Positions 28,309 to 36,684 of a stretch of DNA of 64,000 nucleotides are shown here, piece after piece. Source of the stretch: Bradyrhizobium sp. Ai1a-2 (GTDB lineage: Bacteria; Pseudomonadota; Alphaproteobacteria; Rhizobiales; Xanthobacteraceae); contig NZ_AUEZ01000023.1 in the NCBI RefSeq assembly GCF_000426245.1, forward strand, positions 1-64,000, read 5' to 3'. A program made the translations under genes and the position numbers. The notes beneath the pieces are model-generated. The model saw only the letters and a list, made by a program, of their open reading frames with translations. It did no database searches and had not been told where the DNA came from. Within the stretch, counting starts at the first letter, position 1. The number at the start of each line of letters is the position of its first letter.

Positions 28309-29202
28309 TCAGTCTTGCATTTGTGTGAGACGTTGCTGGGCGTGCTGTGAGCCAAGCTCCGCCGCCCGGCGGTACCAGATCCGCGCCTGCGCCGGATCGG
28401 GCGTGATCGCGCGCGCATCCTTCGTTCCCAGCACCAGGGGATCGTAGGTCCGCGCGAGCAGCAGCGCCGCATCGGCTTCCTGCGCATCGGCGGCGCGCTC
28501 GAGCAGCAGCCGTGCGGCGGCGATGTCGCCGATCGCAAGCAGACCGTTGGCCCGCTTCATCAGCCCACCGAGCTCGTCGGGACTGAGCCGTCTTGCCTGC
28601 GGCGCAGCGGGTGGTGGTGCCGCTGGTGGTGCTGCGGCTGACGGCGCGGGTGGGGCGGCAGATGGTGCTGGTGCAGCGGCAGCTGGTGCTGGTGGAGCAG
28701 TGGTAGATGGCGCTGTTGCCGACCGGATCACAGCCAGGCCGCCCTTGATCGCCTCCTGATAGGCCGCCGTGATTTGCTCGCGCGATGGCGGCCCCGACTT
28801 GGCCGGCGGCGGCGCAGGCTCGCTCGCGGGTTGCGGGAGGCCCGCCATGACTGTTCGAGCCTGCACTTGCGACGTGCCGAACAGCCACGTCCTGCCAGTG
28901 GCCACGATGTCGCGGGTGACATCAAGGGAAACCAGCAGGACAGCCACCGCTGCCGCGGCAGCGATGAGAAGACCGCTCGTAAGCAGGGAGCGGCCGAGGG
29001 AACGTTCAAGGGAACTTCGTCGGTATTTCGCACCGCTGTCCTCGTCGAGAGGATAGGAAAGGAACAGCGGGGCGGGTTCGTCTCTGTCGATGTCGGTATC
29101 TGCTCGATATGACCGCTGGTAGCGATACTCTGCTAGTTCAGGATCATCGAAATCTTCGTCATGCGCCTGCCTCGGCGTGACCCGCGCTGAAATATCCACC
29201 AT
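28309..29202 (-). CDS. membrane protein with Sel1-like (TPR-type) C-terminus
   Basis: 297 residues. A charged N-terminal cytosolic part (1-70), a membrane helix (about 73-93; LLTSGLLIAAAAAVAVLLVS), a Pro/Ala-rich linker (about 125-200) and a C-terminal domain with Sel1-type repeats (MKRANGLLAIGDIAAARLLL; then ARIWYRRAAELGSQHAQQRL). Such repeats bind partner proteins. Possibly a periplasmic scaffold for the TAXI protein encoded downstream. Function unknown. Similar multi-repeat membrane proteins are frequent in Bradyrhizobium. Confidence 0.75.
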   Translation of the reverse strand: MVDISARVTPRQAHDEDFDDPELAEYRYQRSYRADTDIDRDEPAPLFLSYPLDEDSGAKYRRSSLERSLGRSLLTSGLLIAAAAAVAVLLVSLDVTRDIVATGRTWLFGTSQVQARTVMAGLPQPASEPAPPPAKSGPPSREQITAAYQEAIKGGLAVIRSATAPSTTAPPAPAAAAPAPSAAPPAPSAAAPPAAPPPAAPQARRLSPDELGGLMKRANGLLAIGDIAAARLLLERAADAQEADAALLLARTYDPLVLGTKDARAITPDPAQARIWYRRAAELGSQHAQQRLTQMQD

Positions 29203-29567
29203 GATTGACGCTTCCCGTTACACAATACGCAACGCTTGGGCATCTCTGGTTGTCTGTTGTCTTCTGTTCCCCGAGTGCCCGCTATCGGGAACTTACGCAC
29301 TGTGATTGAGCCTAAAAAACGGCCCTGAGCGGCACGAATTGGGACTTATTTTGGTTCGATTAAGGCAAAAATGCCCAATTCACTGAATTAAAATTGTCAA
29401 TTTTGGGAATAAGTTCCGCACCCGGAACTGACTCGATTAACTGATTCACATAGGTAAGCGAATTCGAGTCACCTATGTAAGCGCGGATGAATCCTTAGGC
29501 AAACGTGGTGCCTGCGCGATGCCACAATTCAAGCGTGTGCCGTCTTTTTTGCGGTACGTGCCTATTT
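29203..29567. other. AT-richer intergenic region, possible insertion-sequence relic
   Basis: 365 bases with lower GC than the flanks and no gene. At 29448-29455 ACATAGGT faces ACCTATGT at 29471-29478 in inverted form, each followed by AAGCG. The word CACCTATGT also occurs at the IS481 end near 309. A solo end or target trace of such an element is possible but unproven. The Sel1 gene promoter must lie in the left part. Confidence 0.35.
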
Positions 29568-30542
29568 TTACGGGTGCAGGATCACCTTGCCCATCGCTTT
29601 GCGGCCGGCGAGCACCTTCAGCGCTTCCGCCGTTTGCGACAGTGGGAAGGTGCGGTCGACATGCGAGGAGATCTTTCCCTCTGCGGTCCATTGCACGAGC
29701 TTCTGCAGGTTCCTGCGGTTCTTGTCGGGATTAAGCCGCGTCCATGCGCCCCAGAACACGCCGCGGATGTCGCAGCCTTTGAGCAGCGCGAGGTTGAGCG
29801 GCATCTTCGGAATATCGCCGGCGGCAAAGCCAATCACCAGGAACCGTCCTTCCCACGCGATGGCGCGGAGCGCGGCTTCCGCATAGGTGCCACCGACGGG
29901 ATCGAAGATGATGTCGACACCCTTGCCGCCCGTCAGCGCCTTGAGGCCGTCTTTCAGATCCTCCTTGGCGTAATTGAGCGTCAGCTCTGCGCCGTGCTGC
30001 TTGGCGAATTCAAGCTTCTCGTCCGATGAAGCACAGGCGATCACCTTCAGGCCCATCAGCTTGCCGAGCTCGCAGGCCGCAAGCCCTGTGCCGCCGGCGG
30101 CGCCGAGCACGGCCAGCGTCTCGCCCGGCTTCGGGCTCGCACGATCTTCCAGCGCGTGCAGCGCGGTGCCGTAGATGATGATGATCCCGGCGGCGCGATC
30201 GAAATCGAGATTGTCGGGAATCTTCACGATCGAATTCGCCGGCAGCGCGATCTTCTCGCGTGCGCCGTTGTGGCCGCAGGAGGCGACCACGCGATCGCCG
30301 ACCTTGAGGTCGGTCACGCCTGCGCCGACGCTCTCGATCACGCCGGCGACTTCCGCAGCCGGCGAGAACGGGAACGGCGGCTTGATCTGGTACTTGCCCT
30401 GGATCATCAGGATGTCGAAGAAATTCAAAGCCGCGGCCTTGATCGCGATCACCGCTTCGCCGGGTCCGGCCACGGGATCGGGCACATCCGCGAGCACGAG
30501 ATCTTCGGGCTGGCAATATTCCGTGCAGAGAATGGCTTTCAT
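29568..30542 (-). CDS. quinone oxidoreductase family protein (zinc-independent MDR)
   Basis: 324 residues from ATG 30542. Medium-chain dehydrogenase/reductase fold without the zinc ligands; the NADPH-binding motif is LGAAGGTGLAACELGKL and the substrate part starts with the QOR-like AILCTEYCQPEDLVLADVPDP. It reduces quinones or enones with NADPH. The gene is divergent from the next SDR gene, 89 bases away, and might share regulation. A fatty-acid or aromatic-degradation context is possible. Confidence 0.9.
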   Translation of the reverse strand: MKAILCTEYCQPEDLVLADVPDPVAGPGEAVIAIKAAALNFFDILMIQGKYQIKPPFPFSPAAEVAGVIESVGAGVTDLKVGDRVVASCGHNGAREKIALPANSIVKIPDNLDFDRAAGIIIIYGTALHALEDRASPKPGETLAVLGAAGGTGLAACELGKLMGLKVIACASSDEKLEFAKQHGAELTLNYAKEDLKDGLKALTGGKGVDIIFDPVGGTYAEAALRAIAWEGRFLVIGFAAGDIPKMPLNLALLKGCDIRGVFWGAWTRLNPDKNRRNLQKLVQWTAEGKISSHVDRTFPLSQTAEALKVLAGRKAMGKVILHP

Positions 30543-30631
30543 GGACACACCTGATTTTCGGACACAGAAGGATTGCTCGCTTCATGCCGGATTTGAAGCC
30601 GGGCGACAATACAATGCGGAGGGATCAAACA

Positions 30632-31471
30632 ATGTTTGAAAAAGGCCTGCTGGCACACAAGCGCATCCTCGTCACCGGCGGCGGCTCCGGGCTTGGCGCA
30701 GCGATGGGACGGCGCTTTGCCGAGCTCGGCGCCGAACTTGTGATCTGTGGCCGCAGGACGGAATTACTGGAGCAGACCGCAACGAGCTTGCGCAACGATC
30801 TCGGCGCCAAGGTCACTACAATCACATGCGACCTCCGCGACGGCGCGGCGGTGGATGCGATGATGGACACGATCTGGCGCGAGGCGCCGATCGACGTGCT
30901 CGTCAACAACGCGGCGGCGACCTTCATCGCACAGACCGAGCATCTCTCATTCCGTGCCGCGGACGCGATTCTGGCGCCGACGCTGCATGGCACGATGTAT
31001 TGCACGCTCGCCGCCGGCAAGCGCTGGATCGAGGGCAGGCACCAAGGCGTCATCCTTTCGATCCTCTCGACCTCGACCATCACCGGGCGCGCCTTCACCG
31101 TGCCATCGGCGATGGCAAAGTCGGCGGTGCTCGCGATGACCAAGAGCCTGGCGGTAGAATGGGGGCCAAAGGGCATCCGCACCGTCGCGATCGCGCCGGG
31201 GCCATTCCCGACTCCGGGCGCAACCGGCCAGCTCCGTCCCGAGGGGCGAGAGGAGAATTGGGCGCATCGTAACCCGATGGGCCGTCCGGGCGAGCACGGC
31301 GAGCTTGCCAACCTCGCGAGTTTCCTGATCTCCGACCAGGCCGGTTACATCAATGGCGAGATGGTGGTGCAGGACGGCGGCGGGCATTTGCGCAGTTCCG
31401 GGGCCGAGGACCTGCTGCAGTGGACGGACGCCCAGTGGGACCAGCAGCGCGCCTCGCGTACCAAAAGTTAA
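30632..31471 (+). CDS. SDR family oxidoreductase resembling 2,4-dienoyl-CoA reductase
   Basis: 279 residues from ATG 30632 (Shine-Dalgarno GGAGGGATC). Short-chain dehydrogenase with TGGGSGLG, then NNAAATF. The usual Tyr-x3-Lys is replaced: the Lys-bearing helix reads PSAMAKSAVLAM, and the late motif WGPKGIRTVAIAPGP matches the style of dienoyl-CoA reductases, where the catalytic Tyr lies elsewhere. Likely acts in unsaturated fatty acid oxidation with NADPH. Compare the divergent quinone reductase. Confidence 0.85.
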   Translation: MFEKGLLAHKRILVTGGGSGLGAAMGRRFAELGAELVICGRRTELLEQTATSLRNDLGAKVTTITCDLRDGAAVDAMMDTIWREAPIDVLVNNAAATFIAQTEHLSFRAADAILAPTLHGTMYCTLAAGKRWIEGRHQGVILSILSTSTITGRAFTVPSAMAKSAVLAMTKSLAVEWGPKGIRTVAIAPGPFPTPGATGQLRPEGREENWAHRNPMGRPGEHGELANLASFLISDQAGYINGEMVVQDGGGHLRSSGAEDLLQWTDAQWDQQRASRTKS

Positions 31472-31592
31472 TGCGGCGGAACCGCGCGCCGCTCCCCTAA
31501 CTGCCTTCCCAAAAAGGCTTTTTCCGGCTATTTCATCGCGCCGGGGCGACGCCGGTCGGGCCATCTTCCAGTCACAATGATAGGGGAACCAG

Positions 31593-32210
31593 TTGTCCGT
31601 GCGGCAAATACTGACGTTTCTGGTTGCAAGCGCCCTGCTTTGCGGGACGACCTCCCTTGCCTTCGCGCAGGGTGGTTCCCCCAAGACCACCAAGGGCGCG
31701 GCGAAGCCGGCGGCGCCGGGCAAGTCGGAGGCCGCTGCTGCAGCGGCTGCCGGCGGCGGCGCCGAACCGACGCTAATCGGCCAGTTTGGCACCTGGGGCG
31801 CCTACACGGCGAGCCCTAACGGCAAGAAGGTGTGTTTCGCGCTGGCCAAACCGTCGTCGTCGAAGACCAATCCGCCGAATCGTCCGCGCGATCCGGCCTA
31901 TGCCTTCGTCTCGACCCGTCCGGCGGAAAAGGTCGTCAACGAGGTCTCGATCATGATCGGCTACACGCTGAAGCCGGGCTCTGAATCGACGCTTCAGGTC
32001 GGCGGCGCGTCGTTTGCGATGTACACCCAGGGCGACGGGCTCTGGATCAAGAATGCCGCCGAAGAAGAGCGAATGGTCGAGGCCATGCGCAAGGCCGCGG
32101 ACCTGACCGTGAAAGGCGTTTCCGCCAAAGGCACCGAGACCACGGACACGTTTTCGCTCAAGGGATTGTCGCAGGCGCTCGACCGGCTGTCGCAGGACTG
32201 CAGGCGCTAG
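31593..32210 (+). CDS. IalB-like secreted protein (invasion-associated locus B family)
   Basis: 205 residues from TTG 31593. A signal peptide (ILTFLVASALLCGTTSLAFA) is followed by a low-complexity Lys/Ala/Gly linker and an IalB (PF06776) domain: FGTWGAYTASPNGKKVCFAL, then the GYTLKPGSESTLQVGGASF strand pair. A periplasmic or outer-surface protein of unknown function found widely in rhizobia; the name comes from Bartonella. Followed by a family D repeat. Confidence 0.82.
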   Translation: MSVRQILTFLVASALLCGTTSLAFAQGGSPKTTKGAAKPAAPGKSEAAAAAAAGGGAEPTLIGQFGTWGAYTASPNGKKVCFALAKPSSSKTNPPNRPRDPAYAFVSTRPAEKVVNEVSIMIGYTLKPGSESTLQVGGASFAMYTQGDGLWIKNAAEEERMVEAMRKAADLTVKGVSAKGTETTDTFSLKGLSQALDRLSQDCRR

Positions 32211-32351
32211 AGCATTTTTGGTTCTGATGGAATCAGAACCGAAGCTCCAAATTCTTGTTTTGACGCGTTTTCTGCGCAGATAAGTCTACGCAATCTGCGT
32301 AAACTCGATTGCTATGCGAACCGGCGTCCACTTCGCTCGAAAACGCTCGAG
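32211..32351. repeat. palindromic repeat family D, long copy 2
   Basis: Matches the copy at 14977-15119 along its length, including TTGACGCGTTTTCTGCGCAG and AAGTCTACGCAATCTGCG, ending CTTCGCTCGAAAACGCTC. The left hairpin is GGTTCTGATGGAATCAGAACC. It sits between the IalB and rlmN genes. Confidence 0.88.
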
Positions 32352-32416
32352 TTCAACTTGAAATCCGAGCATTTCCCGCCTTTCCAGCGCGTGCTGGAAG
32401 GCCTATTTGATGTTCC

Positions 32417-33631
32417 ATGACTGACATCCTCCCCAGCCCGAGCGATCGCGCCAGCACCGCGCTCGTGGAGCAAGTTCCGCTCGAAACCTACGTGCCGCCG
32501 GCCAGGCCGTCGCTGATCGGGCTGTCGCGCACCGAGATCGCCGAGCGGCTCGGCGAGATCGGCGTCCCCACCTCGCAGCGCAAGATGCGCACCCAGCAGC
32601 TCTGGCACTGGATCTATTTCCGCGGCGCCAAGAGCTTTGCCGAGATGACCAATGTCTCGAAGGAGATGCGCAGCGAGCTCGAGAAGCATTTTACCGTCGA
32701 CCGGCCCGAAGTCGTCGCCGAGCAGATTTCCAGCGACGGTACCCGCAAATGGCTATTGCGGCTGCCGAGCGGCGATCGGCTCGAGAAGCCGCATGAGGTC
32801 GAATGCGTCTATATCCCCGAGACCGATCGCGGCACGCTCTGCGTCTCCTCGCAGGTCGGCTGCACGCTGAATTGCGCCTTCTGCCACACCGGCACGCAGC
32901 GCTTGGTGCGTAACCTCACTGCCGGCGAGATCGTCGGTCAGGTGATGGTCGCGCGCGATCGCCTGAACGACTGGGCCGACCGCGAGAACGGCAGCCGCCT
33001 CGTCACCAACGTCGTGATGATGGGCATGGGCGAGCCGCTCTACAATTTCGACGCGGTGCGCGATGCACTGCTCATCGTTGCAGATAATGAAGGCATCGGC
33101 ATCTCCCGCCGCCGCATCACGCTGTCGACCTCGGGCGTGGTGCCGAACATCATCCGCACCGGTGAAGAGATCGGCGTGATGCTGGCGATCTCGTTGCATG
33201 CGGTGCGCGACGACTTGCGCAACGAATTGGTGCCGCTCAACCGCAAATATCCGATCGCCGAATTGCTGCAGGCCTGCCGCGACTATCCCGGCGCTTCCAA
33301 CGCGCGGCGCATCACCTTCGAATATGTGATGCTCAAGGGCGTCAACGATTCGCTCGATGACGCCAAGTTGCTCGTGAAGCTGCTCAAGGGCATTCCGGCG
33401 AAGATCAACCTGATCCCGTTCAATCCCTGGCCGGGGACGCGTTACGAGTGCTCCGACTGGGACCAGATCGAGAAATTCTCCGAATACATCTTCAACGCCG
33501 GCTATTCCTCGCCGGTGCGGACCCCGCGCGGCCGCGACATTCTTGCTGCCTGCGGCCAGTTGAAATCGGAGACGGAAAAGCTCTCCGCCCGCGAGCGCCA
33601 GACGCTGCGCGCGATGGCGATGACGGATTGA
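32417..33631 (+). CDS. rlmN: 23S rRNA/tRNA adenine-C2 methyltransferase RlmN
   Basis: 404 residues. A radical-SAM enzyme that methylates C2 of A2503 in 23S rRNA and A37 in some tRNAs. The cluster-binding motif CTLNCAFC (about 149-156) and the SAM-binding GMGEPLYNF are typical; the two catalytic Cys follow as in CRISVSTVGV-type segments and near the C-terminus (GRDILAACGQL). Starts at ATG 32417. Widely conserved and single-copy; it lies between repeat elements on both sides. Confidence 0.96.
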   Translation: MTDILPSPSDRASTALVEQVPLETYVPPARPSLIGLSRTEIAERLGEIGVPTSQRKMRTQQLWHWIYFRGAKSFAEMTNVSKEMRSELEKHFTVDRPEVVAEQISSDGTRKWLLRLPSGDRLEKPHEVECVYIPETDRGTLCVSSQVGCTLNCAFCHTGTQRLVRNLTAGEIVGQVMVARDRLNDWADRENGSRLVTNVVMMGMGEPLYNFDAVRDALLIVADNEGIGISRRRITLSTSGVVPNIIRTGEEIGVMLAISLHAVRDDLRNELVPLNRKYPIAELLQACRDYPGASNARRITFEYVMLKGVNDSLDDAKLLVKLLKGIPAKINLIPFNPWPGTRYECSDWDQIEKFSEYIFNAGYSSPVRTPRGRDILAACGQLKSETEKLSARERQTLRAMAMTD

Positions 33632-33652
33632 TGACTTTGTGGGCATGTAGTC

Positions 33653-33770
33653 CGTCATTGCGAGCGAAGCGACTTGTCCGCCGAAGCTCAAGGAGCGAAG
33701 GCGGAAGCAATCCATTTCTCCGCTTGCCGAGACATGGATTGCTTCGTCGCTTCGCTCCTCGCAATGACGG
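33653..33770. repeat. palindromic repeat family B, copy 1
   Basis: Begins CGTCATTGCGAGCGAAGCGA and closes with the inverted TCGCTTCGCTCCTCGCAATG ACG; inner words are AAGCAATCCAT and ATGGATTGCTTCG. A second copy is at 39631-39712. It lies between rlmN and the next gene. Confidence 0.88.
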
Positions 33771-33779
33771 TGCAATAGC

Positions 33780-34271
33780 ATGGCGCTGATCGGCCGCGTC
33801 TTTCTGATCCTGTTCGCGTTCCTCGCTTCCTGCCTGGTGGCGGGAATGATCATCATCGTGGCAGTGCTTTATCCGGAGCTCAGCGATATCGGCACCGGTC
33901 AGATCGACCAGAACGCGATCAACATCGTGCTCGGCTTCGGCTTCATCTTCATTTCGGGATTCGCGCTGCTGCCGGCGCTGATCGTGGTGCTGATCACGGA
34001 AGCTTTCAATGTCCGGAGCGCGCTCACCTATGCGATCGGCGGCGCGATCGTCGGCGCCGCCTGCTATCTCGGCCTGGTGCCGTTCGACCCCGATACGTTC
34101 CAGTTCCAGGGCATCGTGCATCGGCATCTCGAGATCATGACCGGCGCCGGCATCGTCGCGGGTCTCGTCTACTGGCTGATCGCCGGCCGCACCGCCGGTG
34201 CCTGGCGCGAGCCGCCGCGCAAATTGCCGCCGCCCCCGCCGCTGCCGTCACAATCCCGGCCGCAGCCGTGA
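33780..34271 (+). CDS. predicted multi-pass membrane protein
   Basis: 163 residues with four hydrophobic segments: about 5-30, 45-68, 78-95 and 118-140 (GAGIVAGLVYWLIAGRTAGA), and a Pro-rich tail (PPRKLPPPPPLPSQSRPQP). I do not recognise a family. It begins 149 bases after rlmN and ends 41 bases before the PAP2 gene, so it may be part of that unit. Role unknown. Confidence 0.65.
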   Translation: MALIGRVFLILFAFLASCLVAGMIIIVAVLYPELSDIGTGQIDQNAINIVLGFGFIFISGFALLPALIVVLITEAFNVRSALTYAIGGAIVGAACYLGLVPFDPDTFQFQGIVHRHLEIMTGAGIVAGLVYWLIAGRTAGAWREPPRKLPPPPPLPSQSRPQP

Positions 34272-34311
34272 GAACTTCCAATGCGCCGCCGGCTCGGCTA
34301 AACCGCGCGCC

Positions 34312-35067
34312 ATGAACCGGACCGGACTATTCATCGCGCTGGGGCTTGCGGTCGTGATCGGGCTGTTGTTCGGGCTGTTTCCCGAGCTCGACCTGAAGCT
34401 CGGCGCACTGTTCTACGACGCTGCGCAAAAAACCTTTCCGCTGAAGCTGAACGCCATCGCGTCGTTCGCGCGCGACGCGGCGATGTGGATCGCATGGGGA
34501 TTTGCGTTGCCCGCGATCGCTGCGTTCGTCGTCAAAATGATCCGCCCCGACCGGCCGATGCTGATTTCGGGCCGCGCCGCGACATTTCTGCTGGTGACGC
34601 TGCTGCTGTCCGCGGGCATCCTCACCAACTTCACCTTCAAGACCTATTGGGGCCGGCCGCGACCGGTGGCGGTGACCGAGTTCGCCGGCGGCCAGCAGTT
34701 CGTGCCGTGGTGGGATCCGCGCGGCACCTGCGGCCGCAACTGCTCGTTTTTCTCCGGCGAGGGTGCGACCGCATTCTGGACTTACGCGCCTGCGGCGCTG
34801 GCGCCGCCGCAGTGGCGCGCCGTGGCATTGGGGGCGGCGACCGTGTTCGGCATCGCCACCAGCGCCCTGCGGATGGCCTTTGGCGGCCACTTCTTCACCG
34901 ACGTCGCGATTGCCGGCATCGTGACCTACCTGGTGATCTGGCTCGCCTACGCCCTGATCTACCGCTGGCCGTCGACGCGGCTGACGGATGCCCAGGTCGA
35001 CGCCGCACTGACCCGGTTCGCCCAGCCCGGCTACCGGCTCATGCAGCGCTGGCGTCAGTCGGGATAA
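34312..35067 (+). CDS. PAP2 superfamily membrane phosphatase, variant active site
   Basis: 251 residues, multi-pass membrane protein. The PAP2 triad is read as K-x6-RP in KTYWGRPRP, then CSFFSGEGATA and finally R-x5-H-x3-D in RMAFGGHFFTDV. The second motif is usually PSGH; here His is Glu (FSGE), a variant seen in a subset of the family. The enzyme would remove phosphate from lipid phosphates on the periplasmic face. ATG 34312 chosen over an upstream in-frame start because the added sequence is repeat-like. Confidence 0.85.
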   Translation: MNRTGLFIALGLAVVIGLLFGLFPELDLKLGALFYDAAQKTFPLKLNAIASFARDAAMWIAWGFALPAIAAFVVKMIRPDRPMLISGRAATFLLVTLLLSAGILTNFTFKTYWGRPRPVAVTEFAGGQQFVPWWDPRGTCGRNCSFFSGEGATAFWTYAPAALAPPQWRAVALGAATVFGIATSALRMAFGGHFFTDVAIAGIVTYLVIWLAYALIYRWPSTRLTDAQVDAALTRFAQPGYRLMQRWRQSG

Positions 35068-35195
35068 TCCAATCCCCGCCGGCTGCCAGCTTTGCACGGG
35101 AACGGCAGTCCGCCATTAAACGCGTGCCCATCCGCACGAAATTTGATATTCGCGCAACTTGACAGCAAACGACGTTACGACCGATTGGACGCTCC

Positions 35196-36533
35196 ATGAG
35201 TACGATCTTGAAAAGCCTGCCCAAGGGGGAAAAAGTCGGCATCGCGTTCTCGGGCGGTCTCGACACCAGCGCGGCGCTGCTGTGGATGAAGCAGAAAGGC
35301 GCCCGGGTCTTTGCCTACACCGCGAACCTGGGCCAGCCCGACGAGGCCGACTACAACGAGATTCCGCGCAAGGCCCTGGAGTTCGGCGCAGAGAAAGCCC
35401 GGCTCGTGGATTGCCGCACGCAATTGGTCCACGAAGGCATCGCCGCCATCCAATCCGGCGCCTTCCACATCTCCACCGGCGGAACCACCTATTTTAACAC
35501 CACGCCGCTCGGTCGCGCCGTGACCGGCACCATGCTGGTCTCGGCCATGAAGGAGGACGGCGTCAACATCTGGGGTGATGGCTCCACCTTCAAGGGCAAC
35601 GATATCGAGCGGTTCTATCGTTACGGCCTGCTGACCAATTCGAACCTGAAGATCTACAAGCCCTGGCTCGACCAGCAGTTCATCGACGAGCTCGGCGGCC
35701 GCGCGGAAATGTCGGCGTTCATGACCGCGCAAGGGTTCGCCTACAAGATGAGCGCTGAAAAGGCGTATTCGACCGACAGCAATCTCCTCGGTGCCACCCA
35801 CGAGGCCAAGGATCTCGAGAGCCTGCAAAGCGGCATCAAGATCGTCAATCCGATCATGGGCGTGCCGTTCTGGCGTGACGACTGTGTTGTCAGGTCCGAA
35901 GAAGTCACCGTGCGTTTTGAGGAGGGTCAGCCCGTCGCGCTGAACGGCCAGACCTTCGCCGATGCGGTCGCGCTGTTCCTCGAGGCCAACGCCATCGGCG
36001 GCAGGCACGGTCTTGGCATGAGCGACCAGATCGAGAACCGGATCATCGAGGCAAAGAGCCGCGGCATCTATGAGGGTCCCGGCATGGCGCTGCTGCACAT
36101 CGCCTACGAGCGCCTGATGACCGGCATCCACAACGAAGACACCATCGAGCAATACCGGATCAACGGCCTGCGCCTTGGCCGGTTGCTCTATCAGGGGCGG
36201 TGGTTCGATTCCCAAGCCCTGATGCTGCGGGAAACCGCTCAGCGTTGGGTGGCTCGCGCGATCACCGGGGAAGTGACGCTCGAGCTGCGCCGTGGCAATG
36301 ACTACTCGATCCTGAATACCGAGAGCCCCAACCTGACCTATCAGCCGGAACGGCTGAGCATGGAAAAGGTGGAGGATGCGGCGTTCACGCCGGCGGACCG
36401 TATCGGTCAACTGACGATGCGCAACCTCGACATCACCGATACCCGCACCAAGCTGGATATCTACGCAGAGACAGGCTTGCTGTCGCTCGGCGAAGGCTCC
36501 AACATCCTCAGGCTCGATAGCGACAAGAGCTGA
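35196..36533 (+). CDS. argG: argininosuccinate synthase
   Basis: 445 residues, the long form of ArgG. It joins citrulline and aspartate with ATP in the arginine pathway. The ATP loop AFSGGLDTSAALLWMK lies at about 17-32; FAYTANLGQPD and WGDGSTFKGNDIERF are further conserved parts. Cytosolic and tetrameric in the family. ATG 35196 has no strong Shine-Dalgarno but matches the family N-terminus. No other arg gene is near. Confidence 0.96.
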   Translation: MSTILKSLPKGEKVGIAFSGGLDTSAALLWMKQKGARVFAYTANLGQPDEADYNEIPRKALEFGAEKARLVDCRTQLVHEGIAAIQSGAFHISTGGTTYFNTTPLGRAVTGTMLVSAMKEDGVNIWGDGSTFKGNDIERFYRYGLLTNSNLKIYKPWLDQQFIDELGGRAEMSAFMTAQGFAYKMSAEKAYSTDSNLLGATHEAKDLESLQSGIKIVNPIMGVPFWRDDCVVRSEEVTVRFEEGQPVALNGQTFADAVALFLEANAIGGRHGLGMSDQIENRIIEAKSRGIYEGPGMALLHIAYERLMTGIHNEDTIEQYRINGLRLGRLLYQGRWFDSQALMLRETAQRWVARAITGEVTLELRRGNDYSILNTESPNLTYQPERLSMEKVEDAAFTPADRIGQLTMRNLDITDTRTKLDIYAETGLLSLGEGSNILRLDSDKS

Positions 36534-36684
36534 GGCGCTGCGGACTGCGGCGATCCATCGCTGGCATTCAGGCTCGACGTGTAACGGAGGCGTCATTCTG
36601 CGCGGCTAGGCTTGTTGCCCACGCGCCCGGGTCCTCGGAAATTGCAGCCGTCCGGCGGGTGCGAACAATCGTGGGGCGCAGATC

